Assembly: GCF_024460775.1 (NCBI RefSeq)
Contig: NZ_JANFYZ010000003.1
Span: forward strand, 288,844-352,843
Reading direction: 5' to 3'
DNA length: 64,000 nt
Origin: Desulfovibrio desulfuricans
GTDB lineage: Bacteria; Desulfobacterota; Desulfovibrionia; Desulfovibrionales; Desulfovibrionaceae
The translations under genes and the position numbers were made by a program. The notes under the pieces are model-generated. The model was given only the letters and a program-made list of their open reading frames with translations. It did no database searches and had not been told where the DNA came from. Below are positions 17,241 to 26,369 of the stretch, piece after piece (positions within the stretch are counted from its first letter, which is position 1; the number at the start of each line of letters is the position of its first letter).

Positions 17241-18032
17241 ATGCATATCCGTTCGCACTTCTGCGCTGCCCTGGCCCTTATGGGTCTCATGATTTCCAGC
17301 ACTGCCGCCCTGGCCCACGAATTTATCCTCAAGCCCGACACGGCAACCCCTGCCGCCGGGCAGAAAACCCGCATGCAGGCGCAGGCAGCCCATGTGTTCA
17401 TGGTCAGCGAAGAAGCCGAAAATCCCGCCAACGTGCGTCTGTACCTCTTGCAGGGCGACAAAAAAACCGACATCGCCCTTGTGGAAGACAAGGCGCTCGT
17501 TTCGCTGGTGGGCGACTTCACCCTCGCGCAGAACGGCCCCGCCATGCTGGTGGGCCACCGCCTGCCCCAGATATGGTGCGAAACAACGCAGGGTGAAATG
17601 GAAGGCAGCCGCGCCGCCCTTGAAGCCAAGGGCATGAAGGTCAAATCTTCCGGCAAGTATGAAAAATTCGCCAAGACCCTGCTCAATCCCGCCAGCAACG
17701 ACACCCTGTTCGGCAAGGCACTTGGCCAGGATCTGGAACTTGTGCTGCTGACCAACCCCGCAGACATCAAGCCCGGCGCACCCCTGAACGTACAGGTGTT
17801 GCTGCGCGGCAAGCCCGTGCCCAATGCCACTGTGGGCCTGACCCACGATGCCTTCAGCAAGGATCAGGACACCTACAAATCCAAGGCGCAGACCGATGCG
17901 CAGGGCAAGGCCTCCTTTACCGTGGACAAGCCCGCCCTGTGGATGCTGCGTACCACGGTGGTTGAAAAGACCCCCGGCGCGGACGCTGACGAGCACCATC
18001 TGCGCGCCACCTATGTGTTCCCCGTAAAGTAG
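17241..18032 (+). CDS. Exported DUF4198-type protein, NikK-like nickel-uptake component
   Basis: The 263-residue precursor has a clear signal peptide (MHIRSHFCAALALMGLMIS, cleavage after ALA) so that the mature protein begins HEFILKP, a histidine at the very N-terminus. The remainder is a beta-rich DUF4198 fold ending in DEHHLRATYVFPVK. In NikKMLQO-type ECF nickel transporters of Desulfovibrio relatives the K component has this form and probably hands over nickel through the N-terminal His. The membrane and ATPase genes (nikM, nikQ, nikO) are not adjacent. AAGGAG precedes the start. Co-transcribed with the NikL-like gene. Confidence 0.75.
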   Translation: MHIRSHFCAALALMGLMISSTAALAHEFILKPDTATPAAGQKTRMQAQAAHVFMVSEEAENPANVRLYLLQGDKKTDIALVEDKALVSLVGDFTLAQNGPAMLVGHRLPQIWCETTQGEMEGSRAALEAKGMKVKSSGKYEKFAKTLLNPASNDTLFGKALGQDLELVLLTNPADIKPGAPLNVQVLLRGKPVPNATVGLTHDAFSKDQDTYKSKAQTDAQGKASFTVDKPALWMLRTTVVEKTPGADADEHHLRATYVFPVK

Positions 18033-18122
18033 CCCCCATATCCACACGCACGCAGGCGGGGGAAGGTTAGCTTTCTCCCGCCTGATCGCATTCCCACACC
18101 TGCTTGAGGCAAGGATAGTTAT

Positions 18123-18611
18123 ATGCGCATTTTCCTTTTGGGGCGCTGCGCCGCCATCAGCCTTGCGGTTGCGCTGCTTCTGACAGGCGCTGCGGCCCAG
18201 GTTTCGGCCCATGCCCTGTATGCGGCAGACACCCGGCACGACGGCGTGGTGCTTGTGCAGTTTGCCTACTCCAGCGGCGAGCAGCCCACCTATGCCAAGG
18301 TGGAGGTTTACAGCCCCGCAGACGACAAGGTGGAATTTCAGAATGGCCGCACTGACGCGCAGGGGCGCTTTGCCTTCATGCCTGATGCGCCGGGCCGCTG
18401 GCGTATCATAATGGCCGACAACATGGGCCACAGGGTTGAACACCCGGTGGAGGTCAGCGCCGCTCAGGGGGCCGCAGCAGCAGACAGCGGGCACGATGCT
18501 GGGCCGGGCGGCTTTGCCATGCCCTTGCGCATTCTGCTTGGCCTGAGCCTGATCGCCAACATGGCGCTTGCGGCAGCCGTGCTGCGGCGCAGAAAAAAAC
18601 TTACGGTCTGA
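18123..18611 (+). CDS. Exported, membrane-anchored NikL-like protein
   Basis: A 162-residue protein with a signal peptide (LAVALLLTGAAAQVSA) so that the mature form begins HALYAADTRHDG, then a carboxypeptidase-regulatory-like beta fold (VEVYSPADDKVEF, TDAQGRFAFMPDAPGRW) and a C-terminal membrane helix (ILLGLSLIANMALAAAVL) followed by RRRKK. This is the layout of NikL, the partner of NikK in nickel ECF systems. It lies 90 bases after the NikK-like gene and shares its terminator with serS. Role in nickel delivery for hydrogenases is inferred. Confidence 0.7.
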   Translation: MRIFLLGRCAAISLAVALLLTGAAAQVSAHALYAADTRHDGVVLVQFAYSSGEQPTYAKVEVYSPADDKVEFQNGRTDAQGRFAFMPDAPGRWRIIMADNMGHRVEHPVEVSAAQGAAAADSGHDAGPGGFAMPLRILLGLSLIANMALAAAVLRRRKKLTV

Positions 18612-18640
18612 CCGCCGCTCCAAATTATTTTTGACCGCAA

Positions 18641-18676
18641 AAAACCGGGTGCTTCCATGAGGAGACACCCGGTTTT
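18641..18676. terminator. Bidirectional terminator between the nikL-like gene and serS
   Basis: AAAACCGGGTG (18641-18651) pairs with CACCCGGTTTT (18666-18676) with a 14-base loop; T runs on both strands serve the two convergent genes. Confidence 0.9.
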
Positions 18677-18695
18677 TACATCTGGCGAAAAACGG

Positions 18696-19970
18696 TTATT
18701 TCGGCTCGATAACTTCCCTGCCGCCCATGTAGGGCACCAGCGCCTTGGGCAGCACAAGGCTGCCGTCCTTTTGCTGGCAGTTTTCAAGGATGGCGGCAAT
18801 TGTGCGGCCCGTGGGCAGGCCGGAACCGTTGAGCGTGTGCAGGAACATGGCCTTGCCGCCCTTGGGCTTGAAGCGGATATCGGCCCGGCGGGCCTGAAAA
18901 TCCGTGCAATTGGAGCAGGACGAAATTTCGCGGAAGGTTTTTTGCGTGGGCAGCCACACTTCCACATCATAGGTCTTGGCGGAGCTGAAGCCCATGTCCC
19001 CCGTGCAGAGAGTGATGACGCGGTAGGGCAGTTCGAGCATTTCCAGCAGGTTGCAGGCATGACCGCGCATGATCTCAAGCTGGTTGAAGCTGTCGTCAGG
19101 ATGGGCGAAACGCACCATCTCGACCTTTGTGAACTGGTGCATGCGGATAAGGCCGCGCGTATCCTTGCCCGCGCTGCCCGCCTCGGAGCGGAAACAGGGC
19201 GTGGCCGCGCAGTAGGCGCGGGGCAGATCGGCCTCGTCCAGCACTTCGCCAGCGTGCAGGTTGGTCAGCGGCACTTCGGCAGTGGGGATCAGATAGTATT
19301 CCCACTCGCGCAGCTTGAACAGGTCTTCCTCAAACTTGGGCAACTGGCCCGTGCCTGTCATGCTGGCGCGGTTGACCATATAGGGCGGGCAGACTTCAAT
19401 ATAGTCTTCGGCCACTGTGTGCTGATCAAGAAAAAAGTTTACCAGTGCGCGCTCAAGGCGGGCGCCCCAGTTCAGGGACACCACAAAACGGCTGCCAGTC
19501 AGGCGGGCGGCGCGCTCAAAATCAAGCCCGCCAAGGGCCACGCCCAGATCGCCATGCTCGCGCGGCTCAAAATCAAATTCCCGCGGCGTGCCCCAGCGGT
19601 GCACTTCCACGTTTTCCGATTCGTCCTTGCCCACTGGCACGGCGGCGTCAGGCAGGTTGGGCACGCGCATGAGCCATGTTTCCACATCGGCCTTGGCCTG
19701 GGCGGTTTCAACGTCCAGTTCCTTGATACGGTCGGAAACGCCGCTCATTTCGGCCAGCAGGGCCGTGGCATCTTCGCCCGCGCGTTTTTTGGCGGCCACT
19801 TCGGCAGAGGCCGCGTTGCGGCGGCTCTTGAGGGTTTCCACCTCGGTCAGCAGGGCGCGGCGGCGGGCGTCCAGCGCCAGAAATTCATTAACATCCAGAT
19901 CCGAATGCCGGTCGGTCAAAGCCTTGGTCAGCACTTCGGGCTGCTTTTGCACCAGTTTGAGGTCAATCAT
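18696..19970 (-). CDS. serS: Seryl-tRNA synthetase
   Basis: SerRS charges tRNA-Ser with serine. The 424-residue protein has the N-terminal coiled-coil tRNA-binding arm (about residues 28-105, with [20 protein letters not shown]) and the class II catalytic core: motif 2 around [20 protein letters not shown] and motif 3 around [12 protein letters not shown] chose [10 protein letters not shown] as start, with AGGAG six bases upstream. A single-gene unit, bounded by a shared terminator. No T-box or other leader is visible. Confidence 0.97.
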   Translation of the reverse strand: MIDLKLVQKQPEVLTKALTDRHSDLDVNEFLALDARRRALLTEVETLKSRRNAASAEVAAKKRAGEDATALLAEMSGVSDRIKELDVETAQAKADVETWLMRVPNLPDAAVPVGKDESENVEVHRWGTPREFDFEPREHGDLGVALGGLDFERAARLTGSRFVVSLNWGARLERALVNFFLDQHTVAEDYIEVCPPYMVNRASMTGTGQLPKFEEDLFKLREWEYYLIPTAEVPLTNLHAGEVLDEADLPRAYCAATPCFRSEAGSAGKDTRGLIRMHQFTKVEMVRFAHPDDSFNQLEIMRGHACNLLEMLELPYRVITLCTGDMGFSSAKTYDVEVWLPTQKTFREISSCSNCTDFQARRADIRFKPKGGKAMFLHTLNGSGLPTGRTIAAILENCQQKDGSLVLPKALVPYMGGREVIEPK

Positions 19971-20209
19971 AGCCGCTCCTGAAAAAAACGCGCACCGCGC
20001 GGGATATAGCAGAATCTGCTCCGCATGAGGATGGGGAGCGCAACAGACAGGCTGTAGCATGCTGGGCCGCTGCCTGCAAGGCGGCTGCATGCGGCCTGTA
20101 TCTGACAATCCGGCGCAGGCAGACCTGCAAACCTTGCAAAAGGCAAATTTTGCGTATACGTAGTAACGAGTATTCTGGAGATTTTCTATACAAGTTACGT
20201 GAGGCCGTC

Positions 20210-20794
20210 ATGAAACATTTACGCATTGTTCTTTGTGTATCCCTGCTGGCGTTGCTTGCAGCCTGCGGGCCGAGCAACAATGTTCGACTCTTGCCGCCGC
20301 CCGCTCTGGACGCTTCGGTGCTTCCTTCTCCCAACGCGCCCCGTGTGACCGTTGTGATGTTTGAAGACAAACGCATGGATCAGACCGTCATTGGCACCCG
20401 CCGCGACAGCAGCGCGTTTGTCACCACCGACAATGTCGCCCAGTGGATCAGCAAGGCTCTGGCCGATGAACTTGCGCGCAACGGCATGCAGGTTTCCTAT
20501 TCCATCAGCGTGAACGAAGCGCGCAAGGGCAACCCCGACTTTATGGTCACTGGCCAGGTCGATGAAGCCAACATCCGCGAAACGTCCACCACCGACATGT
20601 CCACATCGCTGCGCGCAAACTACGTGCTTGCCAACCGGCAGGCGCGCATCCTGCGTGAATCGCTCAACGCTTCGCAGTCGCGTACCGGCCTGCCCTCCGG
20701 CAGCGCTGCCGACAACCTGATGCTGGAAACTCTGCGCGACCTGGTCAAGCCCATGGCGCACAAGATTGTCCAGACCATCGAGGCAAAAAAATAA
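20210..20794 (+). CDS. YajG-like outer-membrane lipoprotein
   Basis: The 194-residue precursor has a lipoprotein signal with lipobox LLAAC (Cys about residue 18). The body (VTVVMFEDKRMDQTVIGTRR, then ADELARNGMQVSYS, and VTGQVDEANIRE) resembles the YajG/DUF-type lipoproteins that are thought to be peripheral outer-membrane components; this is a family-level resemblance only. The start at 20210 follows GTGAGG. It is the first gene of a three-gene run with a TPR protein 4 bases later and a small protein overlapping that. Confidence 0.75.
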   Translation: MKHLRIVLCVSLLALLAACGPSNNVRLLPPPALDASVLPSPNAPRVTVVMFEDKRMDQTVIGTRRDSSAFVTTDNVAQWISKALADELARNGMQVSYSISVNEARKGNPDFMVTGQVDEANIRETSTTDMSTSLRANYVLANRQARILRESLNASQSRTGLPSGSAADNLMLETLRDLVKPMAHKIVQTIEAKK

Positions 20795-20798
20795 GCCC

Positions 20799-22253
20799 AT
20801 GCGGGCCTTGCGTACATTGTTTTCCAGCTTGCCCATGGCGGTTCTGCTGGGAACTTTTGCCCTGCCGCCGGTCTTGCTGACCGGCGGTGCGGCATACGCA
20901 GCAGAACATACGCCCGGCCCTCCGGCGGCAGTCTCTGCCGCTGACAAACCAGCAACTGCGGGCAAGGGTACCCACGGCAATGCGGCTGACAACAACCCAG
21001 CCGAAAGGGCCAGCCCCTCTTCTCCCGCGCCTGATCCGCTCTCGCCTTTGGAAAACGGCCCATCTGCTTCCAGACCAGGCCCCCTCCCCCTGCCATCGCC
21101 CGTTCTTCGTAGCGCGCACTGCCCCGCCGCTCCACTGCCCCCGCATGCCCAAAGGCTGTGCGCGGAAGCCGCGGCCCTTCTGGATGCCCTGCACACTGCC
21201 GCAGCAGCCCTACCCAACAGACGCGACATCCGCATGGGCATAACCGACTTCAACGAATACACGGCGCTGGCCGCAGAACTGTACACCCCGCTGACAGAAG
21301 TTGACCATGCTGCCGCTGGCGGGGATTCCGGCGCACAAAGCATCACAGTCACCTTGCTGGCCCGGCCAGATGCGGCGGAAACATTGCTGCGGCTGCTACG
21401 CAATCCAGATGCCCTGAAAGTGCGGCGTTTGTTGCTGGCAGACCTGATGGCCGCAACGGCAAACGCCCAGCAGGTCGCTCAGGAGCTCGCTGCCGCCGAT
21501 GCCCTGCCTGGAGCTGGCGGCTCCGGCGATGTGTCTCCCGGTTCTGGCGGTACATGGTATATTGCCAAGGTGACACCGCCGGGGCAGTTGACCCAGCACC
21601 CCCCCATGCCTACTCCCGAGGACATAGCCAAAGAGGCGGCGCAACAGAAGGCGCAGCAGAACGCTGATGCTCTGGCAGACACTTTTGCCGCCGCCATTAC
21701 GGCTCTGGATACCTTACGCCTTTCGCCCGAGGGCTGGCTGACCTCGGCGGACTCTCTGGCAGCCCTTGAAAAAGCTGCCGTCAATCTGCCGCAAAGCGCC
21801 GCTGCCCAGCTACTCCTGGGCGAGGCTCTTTTACAGGCAGGCATGCCGCAGCGCAGTATCGCTTCCTGCACTGCCGCACTGGAGCTTGCCCCTGACCTTG
21901 GGCGCGCGCGGTACATCCGCGCACTGGCCCACTGGCGCTTGCAGCAACTGGCTCTTGCCGAAGATGACCTGAGCGCGGCGCTGGAAGCTACAACGAATGC
22001 TTTTCCTCACACTTCGGACAAAGTCCGGCTTTTGCGGGCGCGCGGCGCGTTGCGCATGCTGCGCAGCAACGAACCGGGCATGTGCGATGATCTGGCCGCC
22101 GCCTGCGCTCTGGGCGACTGCGATGGCCTTGCTGCCGCCCGTGGGCAGCAGATGTGCCTTACATCTCCAAGGCAAGAGGGAGGCCAGCCCGAGGCTGATG
22201 CCGTCACCCCCCAAGTGCCAGCAAAGGCTGGCGACACGGCGGCAAAACCATGA
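20799..22253 (+). CDS. Exported protein with TPR-like repeats, 484 residues
   Basis: A signal peptide (MAVLLGTFALPPVLLTGGAAYA) is followed by a Pro/Ala-rich stretch to about residue 110, a central region of unknown kind, and C-terminal helical pairs that look like tetratricopeptide repeats (AAAQLLLGEALLQAGMPQRS, ARYIRALAHWRLQQLALAEDD). It starts four bases after the lipoprotein stop and overlaps the next gene by four (ATGA), so the three are surely co-translated. I suggest a periplasmic scaffold role; no specific function can be named. Several Cys near the C-terminus (CDDLAAACALGDCDG) resemble Sel1-like endings. Confidence 0.75.
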   Translation: MRALRTLFSSLPMAVLLGTFALPPVLLTGGAAYAAEHTPGPPAAVSAADKPATAGKGTHGNAADNNPAERASPSSPAPDPLSPLENGPSASRPGPLPLPSPVLRSAHCPAAPLPPHAQRLCAEAAALLDALHTAAAALPNRRDIRMGITDFNEYTALAAELYTPLTEVDHAAAGGDSGAQSITVTLLARPDAAETLLRLLRNPDALKVRRLLLADLMAATANAQQVAQELAAADALPGAGGSGDVSPGSGGTWYIAKVTPPGQLTQHPPMPTPEDIAKEAAQQKAQQNADALADTFAAAITALDTLRLSPEGWLTSADSLAALEKAAVNLPQSAAAQLLLGEALLQAGMPQRSIASCTAALELAPDLGRARYIRALAHWRLQQLALAEDDLSAALEATTNAFPHTSDKVRLLRARGALRMLRSNEPGMCDDLAAACALGDCDGLAAARGQQMCLTSPRQEGGQPEADAVTPQVPAKAGDTAAKP

Positions 22254-22594
22254 GCCGCTCCCCCTTGCTTAAGGTTTACGGGCATGTGTACCCTGTAAAC
22301 AACGATTTTTACGCGGCTCTGGAACAGGCCTGCGCCGATGCCATGCCGGATGAAGATGACGTGCCTGTTCTTGAGCGTGACGGCGACATGGCCCGCATTT
22401 CTTTTGAAGGGATGTACTTTCCCGTGGATGAAGTACTGGCTGTGTTTGGGGAGCACCTGTGCCCCGAACATAAGGGAAAGCTCGATGTGCTTGATATGGA
22501 GGGCTGGCGGCTTTATCGCCATGCCTTCAACCACGGGCGTATTGAAAGCCACAGTGCTCCGCTGAACAATGTTCTGGATTACTCCGGTCATTGA
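22250..22594 (+). CDS. Small acidic hypothetical protein, 114 residues
   Basis: Not recognised. The protein is acidic, without signal or membrane segment, and has VLERDGDMARISFEGMYFPVDEV and a C-terminal His-rich part (YRHAFNHGRIESHS). The ATG overlaps the stop of the TPR gene (ATGA), so it belongs to the same operon. No clear terminator follows. Confidence 0.65.
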   Translation: MSRSPLLKVYGHVYPVNNDFYAALEQACADAMPDEDDVPVLERDGDMARISFEGMYFPVDEVLAVFGEHLCPEHKGKLDVLDMEGWRLYRHAFNHGRIESHSAPLNNVLDYSGH

Positions 22595-22960
22595 TTTATT
22601 CGAATTTTTCCCTGCCTGCCTTAATTTCATCACCTTGCACAGAGGTATTCCGCGCTTGCGCCGTTATTCCAGAATGTGATTTGATCACATTTTATGTGTA
22701 AGTTTCCGCGCCAGAGAATTATGGTTTTCATATTTTTTTTGTTCGCGTCCTCCCTTTGCTCCCATAATCACAACCATTGTGCCCGCCGGATAGTTGGCAT
22801 CTTCGATATTTCTTTGGCCCTCGCCTTTCTGTCCGAAATCTCTGGCGAAAGGCTTCCCTTATGTATATTCTGGCGTTGAAATCGACAGAGTCTTTGCCGC
22901 AGTTCTGCGCAGCAGGGGCAATGCCCCTGAACCAGTCAGGGCGGCAAGGGAGGGGGAATC
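22595..22960. other. Intergenic stretch before the diguanylate cyclase gene
   Basis: This 366-base gap is AT-richer than its neighbours in the first half. It contains a 19-base dyad (22673-22691, separate entry), a smaller CACAA-CCA-TTGTG dyad (22769-22781) and a short AGGGGC-AAT-GCCCCT-type hairpin about 22914-22930 near the start codon. I see no gene and no match to the c-di-GMP riboswitch core. Confidence 0.5.
22673..22691. promoter_or_regulatory. Perfect dyad AATGTGAT-TTG-ATCACATT
   Basis: Two perfect 8-base arms separated by TTG. The TGTGA/TCACA halves resemble CRP/FNR-family operators, but the spacing is five bases between the pentamers rather than the usual six. Located about 270 bases before the diguanylate cyclase gene. 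Confidence 0.4.
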
Positions 22961-24229
22961 GTGTCGATGCAAAAAAATACCAGAAAATCATTTTGCTGGG
23001 GCGTTGACCCTGATCTGGTCTATCGTAATGTGGACACTGCAAAGGAGCGGTTGCTGGAATTGCCAGTGGGATCACTGACGGGCAAATTTCTGGTTCATTG
23101 CATGCACCCGGATGATGCCGCCATGCTGCGCCGCGCCCTTGCTTCTGCCGAGCCCAGGGCGCTCACAGGCTGCACCGTGCGCTATGTGTGCCCAAAGGGT
23201 ACACACACGGTTACCAGCCTGAGCATAAAACCTCTGCGCAGTGCCTGCGGCACACTTCTCGGCTTTGAAGGCGAAGAACACAGCATAGGTTCTGTGGACA
23301 TGCACGGAGATTTCGCGCCCATTTTTGAGGAGGTATTTGCGCACGATTTCATGGCGCTCTGCATCGTCAACAGGGATGGGCAACTGCTGGCGGTCAACGC
23401 GCAGTACGCCATTATTGCGAACAAGCCCGCCAACGCCCTGGTGCGCGCCCACATTCTTGAAGCGGGCGTTCCCTCTGTTGAAGATGTGGACAGGGCCTTC
23501 AGCTTTCTTCCGTCTGGCAAAAGCATCGCCGAGCAGGAGATCATCTGGGACGACAAGGACTACGTCATGGCCATGTACGGCCTGCCCGACGCCTGCGGCG
23601 AGATTCGCTCCATCTGTGTTTCGCTGCGCGACATAAGCCTGCGCAAGGGGCTGGAACGCCGGCTGGAGGCCGCCAATCGCCAACTGGAAGAGATGAATCT
23701 CAAGGATTACCTGACAGGCGTGTTCAACCGCCGCCATTTTGATGAAGCCCTGCAAAGGGAAGTGGCGCGCCTTGCGCGGGAAGGCGGCGAAATGTGCATT
23801 GGCATGGTCGATGTGGATAAATTCAAGCTGTACAACGACGCCTATGGGCACCTTGCCGGGGACGACTGCCTCGCCCGTGCGGCAAAGGCCATGAGCGCCG
23901 CGCTTTTCAGGCCAGGTGATGAACTGTTCCGCTACGGCGGCGAAGAATTCGCCATCATCATGCCCCAAACAGGCAAGAAAAGCGCCACAATGGTTGCCGA
24001 GCGCGTGCGCGAAGCCATCAGCGCCCTGCGCATCCCCCACTGCCAAAGCGCCCTTGGGCATGTGACCATCAGCATAGGCGTTGCAGCGCTCGATGCAGCC
24101 AGCGCCCTGTCAGGCCACACGGCCTGCGAAGAGCTCATCAGGGTAGCGGACAAAGCCCTGTACGCCGCTAAAAACAGCGGGCGCAACAAGGTCGCCTCAG
24201 CCGCGTGCAGCATTGCTGAGAGCGATTAA
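22961..24229 (+). CDS. PAS-containing diguanylate cyclase (GGDEF)
   Basis: The 422-residue cytosolic protein has two PAS-like regions (about 20-100 and 120-225), a short coiled linker (LERRLEAANRQLEEMN) and a C-terminal GGDEF domain with RYGGEEFAIIM. The I-site RxxD is present five residues before it (RPGDELFRYGGEEF), so product inhibition is expected. It makes c-di-GMP from two GTP. The start is GTG after a purine-rich AGGGAGGGGG; an ATG two codons later is an alternative. No membrane segment, so it should sense a cytosolic signal. Confidence 0.9.
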   Translation: MSMQKNTRKSFCWGVDPDLVYRNVDTAKERLLELPVGSLTGKFLVHCMHPDDAAMLRRALASAEPRALTGCTVRYVCPKGTHTVTSLSIKPLRSACGTLLGFEGEEHSIGSVDMHGDFAPIFEEVFAHDFMALCIVNRDGQLLAVNAQYAIIANKPANALVRAHILEAGVPSVEDVDRAFSFLPSGKSIAEQEIIWDDKDYVMAMYGLPDACGEIRSICVSLRDISLRKGLERRLEAANRQLEEMNLKDYLTGVFNRRHFDEALQREVARLAREGGEMCIGMVDVDKFKLYNDAYGHLAGDDCLARAAKAMSAALFRPGDELFRYGGEEFAIIMPQTGKKSATMVAERVREAISALRIPHCQSALGHVTISIGVAALDAASALSGHTACEELIRVADKALYAAKNSGRNKVASAACSIAESD

Positions 24230-24238
24230 CAGCGCAAA

Positions 24239-24273
24239 GCAAAGCCCCGCTGGTTTATCCGGCGGGGCTTTGC
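24239..24273. terminator. Terminator after the diguanylate cyclase gene
   Basis: GCAAAGCCCCGC (24239-24250) pairs with GCGGGGCTTTGC (24262-24273), 11-base loop. Probably serves both convergent genes. Confidence 0.85.
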
Positions 24274-24313
24274 TGTTAAGGCAAGCTTGATTAAAAGCGC
24301 GTCTGGCGCGGGC

Positions 24314-24805
24314 TTATTCCCGCTCAAAAAGTGATTTCTGGATCAGGGCGTCCGCACGGTCATCGGCTCCGCGCAGGGAATCGTACGCCTTCTGCAAGGC
24401 ATCGGGCCAGTCCGTGTCGCTCACGTCGCTGATAAACAGCAGGGTCAGATCGCCTTCAGTGGACACATCCGCATGGGTCATGACCCTGCCGGACATAGCC
24501 TGAAACGTCCAGCCGCCGCCGTCGTCAGCCTTTGAAGGCGCAGTGCCTTTAAGCCTGGCCGACTGCTTTTCGGCAAACTGTTTGGGCGTCAGATTACCGG
24601 TTTCCGCCTTGGTAAAAATACCAATGGAAAAGAATGAATCCTGCCCGCAGGAAACGGTTACGATGCTTTCTTTTTCTGTTGCCGAGCACTTGGCGGGCAA
24701 GTCTATGCTGAAATGGTTAAATTTTTTTTCCGCAGCGGCAGCCGCCCCGCACAGGCCCGCCAACAGCACACAGGCCATCAATGAACCCAACAGCGCATAT
24801 TTCAT
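24314..24805 (-). CDS. Exported hypothetical protein, 163 residues
   Basis: A signal peptide (MKYALLGSLMACVLLAGLCGAAAAA) precedes a mature protein of about 138 residues with SIDLPAKCSATEKESIVTVSCG; the two Cys could form a disulfide. Its mixed alpha/beta pattern resembles small periplasmic proteins of the DUF1795/PsbP kind only loosely. AAGGAG precedes the chosen start. Monocistronic between the diguanylate cyclase terminator and sppA. Confidence 0.7.
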   Translation of the reverse strand: MKYALLGSLMACVLLAGLCGAAAAAEKKFNHFSIDLPAKCSATEKESIVTVSCGQDSFFSIGIFTKAETGNLTPKQFAEKQSARLKGTAPSKADDGGGWTFQAMSGRVMTHADVSTEGDLTLLFISDVSDTDWPDALQKAYDSLRGADDRADALIQKSLFERE

Positions 24806-24977
24806 GGACAAGCTCCTTGAAATGTCCGCGCAGTGCGCGGTATTTTTCGGGCGGAAGTATCGCACAAGGAAGGGCGGCTGTCTAGAACAGCCGCCCAGAA
24901 TACTCATAATGCCAGAGATTTATTAACTATTATTGTCAGAGCGCATTGGCGTCGGCACTATCTGTAACGCTGCTCCC

Positions 24978-26039
24978 CTAAAACTGATAAAGAAACACAG
25001 GGCTGCTGGAAGAAAGGCTGCCCAGCGCGCTCAGATCAACCCCAAGCATGGTTTTGAGGCTGCGCGGCAGCCAGCCGCCTTCCTTGGGCCGGGTCACAAG
25101 CTTGCGCTCCGCTGGTACGCCGCACTGCTCCGAAAGCCACGCCAAAGCCGTTTGCTGCCCGCCCAGTTCGTCCACCAGCCCAAGCTGCACGGCCTCACGC
25201 CCGGTAAAAATCTTGCCGCTGGCAAGCGCGGCGGCGCGGGCATGCTCCATGTGCCGCCCATCGGCCACTATGTCCACAAACTGCTGGTGCATGTCGTCCA
25301 GCACTTTTTTAAAGTAGTCGCGCTGCTCGGTACTCAACGGGCGCATGTAGGAACCGGCGTCTTTGTAGGGGGCGGTGGTTATGGTCTCCTGCCCCACGCC
25401 TATTTTACCCATTAGGCCCTGTAACTGCGGAATGTCCATGCGGACGCCAATGGAGCCTGTCACGGTGGAGGCATTGGCAAACACGCGCGATCCCGCCATG
25501 CTAACCATTAGCCCGCCCGAAGCAGCCAGAGACCCCATGCTGACAGCCACGGGCTTTTTGCGGGCCAGCTCACGCACGGCACTATAGATTTCCTGCGATG
25601 CCGCTGCGCCCCCGCCAGGCGAATCCACGCGCAGCAGCACACCCGCTATCATGGGGTCGCGCTCCACCTTGCGTATCCACTCAAGGGCAGGTTCCGGATC
25701 CATGATGGGGCCGGAAACAGACACAAGGGCTATGCGCTGGCCGCCCATGAGGCCGTTGCTGCCGAGGGCAGCGCCAAACACGCCGACACCTGCCAGCAAA
25801 AGCAGTATCAGCCCCCAAAAGATGACCGGATGCCGCTTGCGGAACGGACGGCGCAGCAGATCCTTCCATACGTTTGCCGGAACCTGGGCCAGCGGGCAGG
25901 CGCAGGACTGCCCCGCCGTGGGTGCAGGCGCTGCTGCTGAGGACGCCGCAGATGGTGCAGGCTCGGCTGGGCCGCCCTCGGGCATGGCGGACATGGAAAG
26001 CGGGGACTCTGTATTCAATGAAAATTCCTGATTGCTCAT
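24978..26039 (-). CDS. sppA: Signal peptide peptidase SppA (S49 serine protease)
   Basis: The 353-residue protein has an N-terminal cytoplasmic Pro/Ala-rich part, one membrane segment (VIFWGLILLLLAGVGVFGAAL, split about residues 72-92) and a short-form S49 protease domain. The nucleophile lies in SLAASGG and the general-base lysine in TAPYKDAGSYMRP; VDSPGGGAAAS and GSIGV are also family signatures. It degrades signal peptides left in the membrane. The N-terminal extension of about 65 residues before the membrane segment is longer than in many short SppA proteins. Confidence 0.93.
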   Translation of the reverse strand: MSNQEFSLNTESPLSMSAMPEGGPAEPAPSAASSAAAPAPTAGQSCACPLAQVPANVWKDLLRRPFRKRHPVIFWGLILLLLAGVGVFGAALGSNGLMGGQRIALVSVSGPIMDPEPALEWIRKVERDPMIAGVLLRVDSPGGGAAASQEIYSAVRELARKKPVAVSMGSLAASGGLMVSMAGSRVFANASTVTGSIGVRMDIPQLQGLMGKIGVGQETITTAPYKDAGSYMRPLSTEQRDYFKKVLDDMHQQFVDIVADGRHMEHARAAALASGKIFTGREAVQLGLVDELGGQQTALAWLSEQCGVPAERKLVTRPKEGGWLPRSLKTMLGVDLSALGSLSSSSPVFLYQF

Positions 26040-26369
26040 AACGCTCTTTGACCTGATTGTAGTTGTGACGGGCCTTGGCCCGATGGTGGAAAAATTCGCA
26101 GGCTGGCGGCACTATCGCCGGGGATGGCCGCATGCCCTTTCAATGGCTTGGGAAATGCCTTATGGCAAGGGGCTGGGCACACGGTTGGGCTGACGGCAGA
26201 AGCTGGAGACTGGCGCGGAGCGGGATTGTTTATGCAGGTTTATTCGGCGGCAAACTATCTGCCCGGTTCGTGACGCGGATGGCGGCCCAGGGGAGCCCGC
26301 ACTTTTCAGGCACAGCCTGATGCTGTTGCACTGGCGCGCCCCGCACGATGCAGGACGCGCCCATTGTAT
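26040..26369. other. Intergenic stretch between sppA and the acyl-CoA synthetase gene
   Basis: I see no convincing gene or RNA in this 330-base gap. It holds a short palindrome CGGGCC-TT-GGCCCG (26069-26082) near the sppA start and a weak GC hairpin GGCGCG/CGCGCC (about 26333-26361) next to the stop of the synthetase gene. Confidence 0.4.

Noticed and set aside
22595..22960. c-di-GMP riboswitch before the diguanylate cyclase gene
   Set aside because: The conserved GEMM core sequences are not present in the gap.
26075..26320. Open 81-codon frame between sppA and the acyl-CoA synthetase gene
   Set aside because: No ribosome site and a composition rich in Trp and Arg that is unlike neighbouring proteins.
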